Of a stretch of DNA of 64,000 bases, positions 10,018 through 19,734 are shown in pieces. Every line of letters starts with the position of its first letter. Position 1 is the stretch's first letter. Both the position numbers and the translations under genes were made by a program. The stretch comes from Tethya wilhelma. Lineage: Eukaryota; Porifera; Demospongiae; Tethyida; Tethyidae. The notes beneath the pieces were generated by a model that did no database searches, was not told the DNA's origin, and worked only from the letters and a program-made list of their open reading frames with translations. Where the stretch lies: contig CAXIPT010000007.1 in NCBI GenBank assembly GCA_964030475.1, forward strand, positions 1,027,745 to 1,091,744, given 5' to 3'.

Positions 10018-11976
10018 ATTAAAACTCTTCCTTACACACACACACACAAACCTTTCCCCACTCTTTCCCTTCCACACTGGCTGCTCCAGTGCGTACTGCT
10101 GTAGGACAGTCATCAACATCCCTCGACGCATCGTCCCTTTGCCTCGCCTGGGGAGGGAGGGAGGGAGAGGAGAGATAAAAGTCAGAGAATGCACTACTTT
10201 CAAGAAAGAGAGATATTATGTGTCTGTGTGTGTAATAATGGTATCTGTACGTTTTATAGTCATCAATGTTCATCCTAGCGGCTTGAGGAGGCGGTCGAGC
10301 TGATGGGAATCAAACGTACAATCATTACCATCAAGTTTGATGAAAAGGATGAAATAATGCTTACCTTGTTTCTCTCCAATTTCTTGTTTAGCTTCAGCCA
10401 CCTTATCAAGAGCTTGTTCTATTAAACTACAGGTAGATGAAGAAAACAGATAACCATTAGGCCTTGATAGGTTATGCTCAAGACTCTGCCTATTTTTCTT
10501 TTCTTTTATGCTCAAAGAATGGCCTCCAAAATCTGCCTATTATGCTTCTCAAGTTGTCTATTATGCTTATTACTACCAAATAATGTGTTGCAGAAATTAT
10601 CGATTTTCAATGAACAGAAGCATGAACAAATTGAAAGACCATTATGATAGTTACGTGTTTCTGTAGTTATACTAGTTAATTCACACTTTGTGAGTTAACC
10701 TGCTTCATCAAAAGAATGTGTAACAGACAATACAGGTGACTGCTGAAACAGTCAGAGACTATATACCATGGCAGGCATTCACTCCAGTTAGGTGCTGTTA
10801 ATCCAACAAAATACCAGCCTTTTATGCTGGGATGGTCCAAAATTCAGCCTATTATGCTAGCATAATTCTTGATGCTCAAGAGTACCTACTATGCTGGCAT
10901 AATCTATCAAGGCCTAATAACCATCACTTTACACTGGCGTAAGAAGATGTTTTACAATGGGGGGGCTGAAGTTGCGGCGTAAGCCGCAACCAATCTAGGG
11001 GGGTCTGGGGGCATGCCCCCCCAGAAAATTTTGGAATTTTTAGTGCTCTGAGATCATTTCTGGTACATTCTGAGCTATTATTTAATAAATTTTACTCAAC
11101 TAAAACTTTCATTTTTAAATAATATGTAGAATCTGATGTGGTAAACATAAAAAGTTAAAAATGTTTTGGCATCTAGTGTTTGTAATTCAAAGTATATGCA
11201 TGAAATTGTACAGTACTATGTTATTGTTGCATCATGCACCACATCACTAAGTGTTACCCATATTTTGGCTATCGAAGCAGTATAGTGACAGTCACACTGT
11301 ATTCACTATAATAACTGAGAGGGTCTGTAAATTGATAATAATTTACAAAACAACTGATATCTAGCTACTGTAGCTAGCTGCCTGGTCCGTGGATGCAATT
11401 GCTGCGCTGTTAACCTGATAATGCGCATGCATCAGAACCAATACGTGGAGGAGGTGTGGTCTTCTTCTGGCACTGAATGGGGGGGCTAAAGCCCCCCAGC
11501 CCCCCTGCTTCTTACGCCAGTGCTTTATGACTTAGCTAAAGACTTACGCCAGTTCTTTCTTAGCATCCTGAAGTGCATTCACATACTGCCCTTGGAGCTT
11601 TTGCTTGAAATACACTGAGACTAGAGTTAAGATTAGTGGTACTATAACAAGACCTATATTAGAAGTACTAATAGACACACAACACACCTCTAGTTTCATT
11701 CTTTATCTTCTCGTGTGTCTTTGCAATCCCTTGTAGCGTCTGCTCGCCATTATCTCTCTCCTCCTGTACATTTGCATGTCAAATGGAGGGTTATTCTAAT
11801 TAGAGCACACCCACCTGTGTCTGTGTGATGAGAGATTGTAGTTCCACGAGCACAGAGGCCACTGAAGGAGACACTTCTTGGCTCTTAGAGGATGTGGAAA
11901 CTGGTGTGCTCGATCTATTGTAGGCGCTACTGTTCTTGGAGGCCGTTTTGCCGGTTAGTTTTCCACCTCTAGGCAT
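8728..11976 (-). CDS. SGF29: SGF29 copy 3, complete
   Basis: Eleven exons with GT-AG borders: 11815-11976, 11688-11763, 11548-11620, 10365-10426, 10251-10299, 10052-10147, 9848-9911, 9229-9356, 9067-9160, 8923-8991 and 8728-8844. The sum is in frame and gives about 329 residues (human SGF29 is about 293). N-terminal Ser-rich and coiled-coil part, then TMRRGMLMTVLQQYA, CGAIPADEKY, and the tandem Tudor region with EEQWILAEV, VDDIDEEG, LVLALYPQTTCFYRA and DYSVLFEDPTYPDGYSPP. The known role is to recruit SAGA/ATAC to H3K4me3. The ATG at 11974-11976 is used because the frame upstream has no ATG. One intron (10427-11547) is swollen by two MITEs that copy 1 lacks. The 310-base gap to EMC6 suggests a shared bidirectional promoter. 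Confidence 0.92.
9527..9575. repeat. (CA)n-rich microsatellite in an SGF29 intron
   Basis: CA tract with occasional T inside the intron between exons 9229-9356 and 9848-9911. Confidence 0.9.
9914..10012. repeat. (GA)n microsatellite with one N, next to an SGF29 acceptor
   Basis: GA tract with a single N at 9961. On the minus strand it forms the CT-rich tract just upstream of the acceptor of exon 9848-9911. Confidence 0.95.
10458..10916. mobile_element. hAT-like MITE in an SGF29 intron
   Basis: Terminal inverted repeats begin TAGGCCTTGATAG (10458-10470) and are matched by CTATCAAGGCCTA (10904-10916). An 8-base target duplication ATAACCAT flanks it at 10450-10457 and 10917-10924. TAGG ends with an 8-base duplication are typical of hAT elements. 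It is 459 bases with no coding capacity and carries internal TTATGCTGG-like repeats in both orientations. Confidence 0.88.
10932..11522. mobile_element. CACTG-ended MITE in the same intron
   Basis: Perfect 15-base terminal inverted repeats CACTGGCGTAAGAAG (10932-10946) and CTTCTTACGCCAGTG (11508-11522). A 5-base duplication CTTTA flanks it at 10927-10931 and 11523-11527. It is 591 bases and non-coding, with G-rich subterminal stretches. A CAC terminus with a 5-base duplication is seen in Transib-type elements; CACTG ends also occur in CACTA/Chapaev groups. The superfamily is left open. Confidence 0.88.
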
Positions 11977-12285
11977 TTTGGGAAGAGACTCAGGCTGACT
12001 GGTAAAGGTCGACAAGATTATGGGAGTAAGGTAATGGTCGTCAGTCAGAAGTACTCGGTGACACCATAGATAAAAGGAGGGGTGACTTCTTCAAGAAGTT
12101 CAAGAAAAAGCTTTGGGTCACACAGATATATCACAGACTACACTGCAGTAAGTTGTAATGGAGTAGATCAATTGTAATCCCTCAAAACATTCAAATTTCA
12201 AGAAAGGTTTTACAATAAAAATCATACACCTAGCTGACTCTACCTTCTGGAACCGTCACTCCTGCTCACCTGCTGACTACTCACA

Positions 12286-12600
12286 ATGGGACTAAGAGAG
12301 GTGGTGTACAGTGAACGAGCTGTGAGGAAGAACTCAGCCATCGTTGATTACTGTCGAACGTCAGGAGCAGCCATTTCAGGAGCCACAGCCGGGATTCTTG
12401 GTCTAACAGGACTCTACGGCTTTGCTTTCTTCATCATTTACTCGGTTCTTCTCTCCTTCATGTTGGCTACAAAAGCAGGCACTCATTGGAACAAGTATTT
12501 CACCACCAGGAGACAGATATGGTTTGACGGAATCTTAGGGGGACTGTTCACCTACGTTCTATTGTGGACATTTCTCTACGGTATGGTACATGTGTACTAA
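12286..12600 (+). CDS. EMC6: EMC6, ER membrane protein complex subunit 6
   Basis: Intronless, 104 residues (human about 110). The blocks [34 protein letters not shown] and [20 protein letters not shown] are near-identical to animal EMC6. It is a small ER membrane protein of the EMC insertase, which inserts tail-anchored and multipass proteins. Hydrophobic segments are around residues 30-63 and 84-102. It is divergent from SGF29 copy 3. Confidence 0.95.
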   Translation: MGLREVVYSERAVRKNSAIVDYCRTSGAAISGATAGILGLTGLYGFAFFIIYSVLLSFMLATKAGTHWNKYFTTRRQIWFDGILGGLFTYVLLWTFLYGMVHVY

Positions 12601-12748
12601 GAGTGACTGAAGTTATTGAATCTCTATTGTATTGTGCTATCTCTAATTCTGTGTATGCATAATCATGTTATCACTCAAATCAGAGTCATGATCTGATAGC
12701 ATTATTGGTTACTGAAATTTAAAAAAAAGAAATTGATTTTTCTCCGAT

Positions 12749-12973
12749 TCATTTGAGTTTTCCTTGTAGTTCTAGCCACTGTATGACTTGTTCTGCTGTT
12801 TCACTGTCTTTGAAGCATGTTAATGTTTGTAGCTCTTTCCTCGAAAAGCAAAATGAAGCGTCTGGTTTTACAAAAGCAGCTGTACCTCTTGGCGTTGCCA
12901 TGGTCTCCTCTGAGCTGCTGGTCTGTTGCACGTGAATCTTAGGAAGGATCAGTGAGTGTGTAGTGTTAGCTGG

Positions 12974-13028
<55 letters not shown>

Positions 13029-15430
13029 GAGAGTTGATGATTGGAGGTGGTATATTATTTATGATTTAATAGTTAAATATGTACATTGTTGGTCTTGCCT
13101 CGTTCCCAGGCTCTCCCCTCTCTTACTGTGAGAGTAAGGTCAAAGGGAAGAAGCCTGGGATTTGGAACAAGCCTATTGTTGGACAGATACGACTATTGTA
13201 GAAATGTTTCAGCATAGATATGTAATACAGCCTGATAATACATACTGCAGACATTTAGCTTCTTACAATTTCTTTCTCTTCTCCTTGGTCGACTTTTGTT
13301 GTTTGACTTTTGGCAAGTGACCATAAGGACTGCTTTCCATCTGCTTGTGAGTGGTATACTCATGATAATGATGGCCTCCCCTGATGGCAGCTGCTTGCTG
13401 TTTGAGTCTGCTTCTTGTTGATCCTAACTTCCTTCCTCCCGTCATCAGCTTCTCTTGAACCAGTCTCTCTCGCTTCTGTTGCTCTGAGAGCTGGAACTTG
13501 ATTCGATCAATGTGTTGGTACTGAAGTAAAGAATTAATGGTGCAAAATGTTGTTAGAAAGCCTTAGTAATCATGTGTCTTATTACAGCTGCATTAATGGC
13601 TTACCAATGCTTGTTGTGTAGAAGAAAGTCCTCGCAGTGCACTTGGAATGTTTTCAGTTGACTATATATTGAAATATATGTCCATTTTGTGATTGTCATG
13701 TTTAGTATAGACAGCATGCTAGCAAGAGTATTGATACAAGTTATTCAAATTAAATCTGACTCACCTTTTGTTGTTTTCTTCCTTTCATTTGAACACCCAC
13801 AGGCATCTTTGTATCTGTTAGTAGCAACCAAAGAGGTCTAGTTAACTTGGTGTAGCTATAGAAGCTTGAATGACTCACCTTTGTGGAGTTGTTTTGTCAG
13901 ACGTCGTTGTAAGCTAGTGGCATGTTCTTGAATTGTCAACAGCTCTATTGAAATTGAACATTTGTAAGTTAACTATAACAGTTACCCTCAAATGAGGTGT
14001 GTCTCATGCATACAAACCTGATTTAGTCATTGTCTGTTCTCTCTGTAAGTTTCTTATCTCTCTTTGTTGTTGGAGCAACAGCTTCTCCAACCTTGACTGC
14101 TCCTTCTGTGTTCGATTCAAAGCCTCCATTTGTCTCTGACCTACATGTTTAGGAAGAATTGACTAACTATAGCCTCTGTATGCATATATGTCATTGTTTC
14201 AGTTCATGTTCCATATGTGACTGACTATACTGATCATGATATACCTTGTGCGATACTGTGAGGAGATTTCATTCTAGTTTGGTGTGTGTGAGCCTCAAAG
14301 TGTACATTAACGCTGTGTCCATGATCCCGATCGTGATATTGGTGTTGCATTTCAAAATGTTTGCTTGCATTGTGCAGAATGGCTTGCCTGTGTTCCTCCA
14401 ACTCTTGCTACATTGAATATAATAAATATGTCATAGTATGGTACATCATGGATGCACAGGTTTATAATGCATATAATATATACATGATGTATTTTGATTG
14501 CCATAGCTAAAGATTACACAAAATAGTTACCTTTTCTAGTAGGAGTTGCTCTCTGGCTCTCTCTATCGCCTGTTGAACTTCCTTTTGTTCTTTCATAAAA
14601 TTGTCTTGATTTCTGCTCAGTTGTCTACCAGTTCTTTGCAAAAATGCTGCCTGTTCATTGAACTTTTTTCCCTGAGCTACAAGGCCGTCTATCACAGCTG
14701 CCATGTAGTCAATGATGCTGTGAAGAACCCCACTGGATAGGATTTCTTGTCCAAACTGTTTCTTGTCTCCTTGGAAGTGTGCTACCAGTTGTTTCAAGTC
14801 GTAGTGTGCAGCGTGTGCAGCGTCCGATAGTGAAATAAGTGGAGCTGTATCCACTCCGTATTTTGACAGCTCCTTTCGACTGTTGGACAGCGAGCAAACC
14901 AGCGTCTCAAGCTTTACAAAGAGTGGGTAGGATTGAGCAACGTGTGCTGAGGATTTCAAAACAGGCTCTCTACTCTGTGATTTAAAATTGTCTCTATTAG
15001 CAGCTACTGCTTCTCTCTCGGAGAATTGGTTTTCGTTTGGTGGTACATCACTCTTTATACCACCACCTTCATACTGTCTTGGAGATGAATTCCCTACCAT
15101 TGGTCTCTTGGCCGGACTACCTGAAGCATGCTGTCGGTGCTGCCCACTCAAGAAAGGGTTCTCTCCTCCAGCTCTTGTGGGTGGACCACTATGAAGGTAC
15201 GACCCCCAGCTCATTCCAAGCAAGTCTGGTGGATACTTGAAGCTCTTATCATCATCATCTTCTTCTTCTTCTTCTTTGTGACCGTCATCTTCTTCTCTCT
15301 CTGAGCAAGAGGAGTGTGCACCATCACTGCCATCAGAGAGTATGGATTCACACTCCTCAGTTTCATCCACCTCAGAGATCACTTGTCCTGAGAGGTTGCT
15401 GGTAATGGTGAAGTTGACGTGTGCTTTCAT
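12749..15430 (-). CDS. Large coiled-coil protein, unrecognised
   Basis: Seven exons: 14531-15430, 14245-14407, 14018-14140, 13879-13944, 13765-13814, 13267-13520 and 12749-12974. All phases agree, for about 593 residues. The N-terminal 300 residues are acidic and Ser-rich, then become helical. The middle is strong coiled coil (Gln/Glu/Arg-rich, for example LEKLLLQQQREIRNLQREQ), with a His-rich patch HQYHDRDHGHSVNVHFEAH. A basic region follows. If the GTAAGA donor at 13261-13266 is not used, the protein ends at KRKKL with a stop right there. If used, splicing to the acceptor at 12975 next to a (GT)n tract adds 75 codons in frame. I cannot name the orthologue; centrosomal or satellite-type proteins look similar by composition only. 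Confidence 0.75.
12977..13024. repeat. (GT)n microsatellite adjoining an acceptor
   Basis: On the minus strand this CA tract runs into the CACACACAG acceptor of the last exon of the coiled-coil gene. Confidence 0.9.
13096..13177. repeat. Foldback element of the CCCAGGCTC family
   Basis: Left arm contains GCCTCGTTCCCAGGCTC, right arm AAGCCTGGGATTTGGAACAA; these are imperfect inverted copies. Similar elements lie at 30874, 40153, 49773 and about 51008. Confidence 0.6.
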
Positions 15431-15640
15431 ATCTTTGGAAAGTCACGAGTCACTGACTTATAGAGCTGTCTGTAGCTAGCTTACTTGTTGACTGTTTATT
15501 AGTTTACTAGCACATGTACACATCATGTGTTACTAAGTAACATCAATGATGAATAAAGTTATAACCTTCATGAATTTTAATATGACATAATATTAATAAT
15601 TACATTCATTGTCAAGATGCATATTGAGAAATGTGTTAAA

Positions 15641-16349
15641 TTAGAACTCTATGGTGTTGTACTGTTCCTCCGAGTGTTGTCCCTTCTCTGTGTAGAATCT
15701 GTTGATCTCATCAATGTTGGTCTTCATGGGGACCATGGTGTCTCTGATGTCTTGGTACAGCTGTTCGTCAGTCACACTGGGATCTTTCTTGCAACCTGAC
15801 AACAGTGCATCACGATATGGCATTGCTTTCACGAGCAGCTGCAATCAGTTATAAACAGCACAATATCATGTCCAGTATATAAATGAGAATGCCCTTATGA
15901 TTTAGTGCTTGTACCAAGGCTCAATTTGAAAGGTACTCTCTATGATTATTGGCAGCTGCACTTGCTATATGTACTCACGTGGAAGAGTCCTCTTATTATC
16001 CAGCCATGGTATTTCTGTAATGATCCTTCATATGCTACACTGGCACACTTTGAGACGTCTTCTTCTCCACTCAAAATGCCTTCCAGAAAGAGATAGACAA
16101 ACTCCAATGTCCTATTATTATCATCAACAGAGATTTCATAGTAACTGTTAGACAGCTGGGTACTGTAGCTTAAGTAAGAACATGTGTGTTTAATGGCTTA
16201 TATGGGTGACTATACCTTTTAAGGACCAAGATGCTTCTTGTGCTGGTTCTTCTTCCTGAGCTGATGTTCTCTGCTATCTCTGTGTCCACAATGCTCTGTA
16301 GTGTGGCATACTGAGCTGGATTGGTGTCATACTTGCTCCGCACTCTCTN

Positions 16350-16432
<83 letters not shown>

Positions 16433-16724
16433 ACGTACAAATAATTGCATGAGTGCAATTAGACTACCTGTACATGTCCTTGTATGTCAGCTTTCGGAAG
16501 TTTAAAAACCACAGGACCAAACACATCTAAGATAAATAATGATATGTGACAAAGCGCTAGGAATCAATCGATCATGGCTACCTCAGCCTGTATGGTCCCT
16601 CCCCCTCTGACTCACCTATAAATGGTAGAATTTCATTGCAGGCTTTGAGAAAAGGCTCGGTAGGAATCTCTTCACCTTCTGAAATCATTTGAAACTTACT
16701 CTCTGCCTCTGAAAACAGTGTCAT
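15641..16724 (-). CDS. Glycolipid-transfer-protein paralogue with altered ligand site
   Basis: Five exons: 16616-16724, 16468-16526, 16216-16346, 15979-16111 and 15641-15838; 209 residues, same phases as the neighbour at 17237. GLTP fold proteins move glycosphingolipids between membranes. In human GLTP the sugar-amide site uses Asp48, Asn52, Lys55, Trp96 and His140. Here the matching block KADIQGHVQRVRSKY keeps Asp but has His for Asn and Arg for Lys. ILVLKR has Val where the stacking Trp should be. KYHGW keeps the His. The fold is clear, but ligand specificity is probably changed or lost. One acceptor (about 16348) abuts a single N in the GT tract. Confidence 0.85.
16349..16431. repeat. (GT)n microsatellite with one N
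   Basis: GT tract in the GLTP-paralogue intron, directly upstream of an acceptor on the minus strand. Confidence 0.95.
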
Positions 16725-17236
16725 CTTGATGGCAATAAACAGACTACAGAACACACTCACTGATCACTCTATCTTTGTAGTGTAGCTATCCTGGCCTTTG
16801 ATAAGTACCAGTTCCAATTCAATACCTTCAATGTACACACACATTGCTTATAGATTGTACAAATAAGAGTTTTCAGTTGCCAAGTTTTGAGTGTGCGTTT
16901 GGACTTAGCTATGTTATAGCTAATTCAAGTAATGTGTGACAATTGTAAGGTATATTACGAGATGGTGCATGGCTAATTGATAATTAATGACTAATCTGTT
17001 TGTTCAATTGTCTTTAATTCACACCCATTGTTATGTATAGCCACACCCATTTTGTATCACATGACCAACAGTTAATGATGCCAAAACTCAAATGTCAGTA
17101 AAAGTAGAGCTAATTCTAATTAGATGAAAACAGGAATGAAATTTTAAAAAATCCTGATTACCATGTATAAAGTTGGAGCATGCACCAATTGAAACTCACA
17201 CCTGATAATGATAAAAAATCAATCACAGTGAACAGT
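16725..17236. other. Intergenic stretch between the two GLTP genes
   Basis: Promoter region of the downstream copy and 3' flank of the upstream copy. Tandem, same strand. No other gene seen. Confidence 0.5.
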
Positions 17237-19229
17237 CTAAACAGTACTCTCCGAATGCTGTCCTTTTTCCGTATAGAAACGGTTGATTTCATCGATATTT
17301 GACTTGAGGTTGGTCAACGCTTCTTTTATGTCTTCATAGAGTTGCTCTGTTGTAACAGAGGGGTCTTTCTTCAAGGCAGCTACAAAGTCTTTGTGATAAG
17401 GAACAGCTCTTACTGCAACCTGAAAGGAGAGGGGAAAAGATCACATTATAGTAGTACTAATACAAGAACTGGTACACAGTACAATATACAGTTTACATAG
17501 AATTGCCGAGTGCATTAGTGCAAGGCATCATAAATCGGTTTATCTTGGGTTGGAATTCTTTATGATAACTTTTTTGCTTCCGATTAGAAGTTATTATGAT
17601 TTGTTTTTAGCTAATTATTACCGTAATTATCCACGAGCGCTATCCAATGGTGCTTGTTACACGATCATATATAAAACTGTTCCGCACAACCAATTTGCAC
17701 GGTTTATGTGTCAGCAGATAGCTCATTCATTGTCCCGTCCAACACAATTTATTTCATGAGCATACTTCAAGCACGAGTCGAGATATTTTTGATATACTGA
17801 ACGTCTTCGGAGGTCTGATATCGCTAACCACAGCAAAATAATTAGAAGTTAGGACCTGTCAGAACGGCTCCAGTTGTCATCGAATATTGTAAGTGATTCA
17901 AAAGAATTTATAATGAATTTGGTATACCTTTTGTTAACTTTAAAGCTTCAACAGAAGTTCACTTTCAAGACACAACTTTCTATTAGTTGCCAAGCCCCTC
18001 TTTAGCATGATGTCATTGAAAACGTGGAGTGCTCATTGGTTGCCAATGCCCATACTCTAGCTAAAACCAGAAGACGCAAGAGCTACTAGCTTGCTTGCTG
18101 TACTACTGCATGCTCTCCTAAGTGTAGATGACATACTTATGCAATGAAGTGACATAATTGTACATAATTGTGGTGTACACAACATTCACCATGCACTTAG
18201 CAGCTGCCAACGTACACTGTATATTCCTCTGATGAGGAATCCATGGTAACGCCTTAGGGATTCATCGTAAGCCCGATTGGCACACTTGACCAGATCCTCC
18301 TCTCCCGAGAGAACCGTGTCCAGGAAGTAGTAGATGAACTCCAGAGCTCTGTGTGACACATGGTGATACATAGCTTAAGAAGGTTCATTGGCAGTATTAA
18401 AAAGATACACAGTCTGAGCTATAAAAATCTTGCTAGCCATGACATTGTCAGATCTGCCTGGAAAATTGTGTATCCATTGGTAACTACCATAGGGAGATAC
18501 ACATAATATATTATAACTAGGTGAAATTGGTATATATATTTCTCTCCGTATCTCAGTGCCCAATAATGTTTCATTAAGGTGTCTTTCCTCTTATCTATTT
18601 GCAAAGAGTCTGCCTGGGAATATCAAAACTAACATCTTTGGTTAATCAGAGGATCTAAGAATACTTATGGTAGCTACTTTCAACCACACACAGATCTAAC
18701 ATTGAACTATTATACATGTACACACTAAATTTGTCATTTTAGGCACAGCTTGCTATATGTACATACCTCTTCAGCCACAGTAGCCCAAGGGTACATGACT
18801 TGCTTCCCTTGTTGGTCCCCTCGGCTATTTCACTCTCCACGATGGTCTGTAGACTGGGAAACTGATCAGGAGCCATCTCATACTTTTTACGGAGTCTCTG
18901 GTAGGGAGGCAAAAATACAATAGTTTGTAATATGAGAACTGTATGGTGTTACGTTATAGTCTAGTTATTAGAGATTGGGGGGAATAAACAGGACACAGGG
19001 AAACTTAGAATTTTGGACCAGACTACGACCTGGGGTTATGACTTCCATGTGACAGGGTGGTGGGGTTATGACTCACATGTGACGGATTATAACTAACATG
19101 TGATGGGGTTATGACTCACACGTACAGCACTCTGGATCGAGTATATACTGGTATACATTAGTCACCTACCTGAATGTTCCCATTGATGTCTGACTTTACT
19201 GGCATGAAGGCAGTCGAACCCAACACATC

Positions 19230-19275
<46 letters not shown>

Positions 19276-19495
19276 TGAGAGAGAGAGAGAGAGAGAGGGA
19301 GAGGGAAACAAGCAGACAAGGTTATCACAAATCATCACAGAATACATGTTTACAGTAGAGAGCATGGAGAGACTTTATTTTCTTACCAAAGAAAGGCACC
19401 ACTTCACTACAGGCTAGCAGAAAGGGCTCTGTAGGGATGGCCTCGCTTTCTGGGATCACCTGGAACTTGTGTTTTGCTTGAGAGAAGAGAGTCAT
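17237..19495 (-). CDS. GLTP: Glycolipid transfer protein
   Basis: Five exons: 19387-19495, 19170-19228, 18767-18897, 18216-18348 and 17237-17419; in frame, 204 residues (human 209). Start at MTLFSQAKHKF. The ligand-site residues known from human GLTP are present: Asp and Asn in KSDINGNIQRL (Lys55 is Arg), Trp in GLLWLKR, His in RYHGF. The fourth exon ends at I-Y-S with donor GTACGT, which restores the alignment with human K-I-F-Q into A-V-P-Y-H-K-D-F. It is a cytosolic carrier of glycosphingolipids. Some 240 bases separate it from the divergent oxygenase gene, with a CRE at 19652. Confidence 0.9.
19233..19309. repeat. (GT)n/(GA)n compound microsatellite
   Basis: GT followed by GA dinucleotides inside the first GLTP introns, adjoining the acceptor of exon 19170-19228. 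Confidence 0.9.
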
Positions 19496-19651
19496 CTTGT
19501 CAGAGTAGCTACAGATGCAAGGGGCGGCGACTCCCATATGCTCTGTACTTGCGGCTGCGACCGCGGTCAAGATCTTGACCATTGTAAATTTTCATTTTGA
19601 CCCTTGACCAGCGCTAAAATTTGAGCTTGACCGTTGACCGTAGTTTTGGTA

Positions 19652-19659
19652 TGACGTCA
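19652..19659. promoter_or_regulatory. Palindromic CRE in the divergent GLTP/oxygenase interval
   Basis: TGACGTCA, a perfect CREB/ATF site, in the short interval between GLTP and the JmjC gene. The same interval holds several TTGACCGTTTGACCG-like repeats. Confidence 0.5.
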
Positions 19660-19734
19660 TCTGGACGACCTTTACCAACTTTACCGTTTTGAAATTCATT
19701 TTGACCGTTTGACCGTGCTGTTTTTCTTGCTCTT

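Noticed and set aside
12749..12935. A separate small gene in the last exon of the coiled-coil gene.
   Set aside because: It joins the preceding exon in frame through a good donor and acceptor, so it is better read as the 3' exon.
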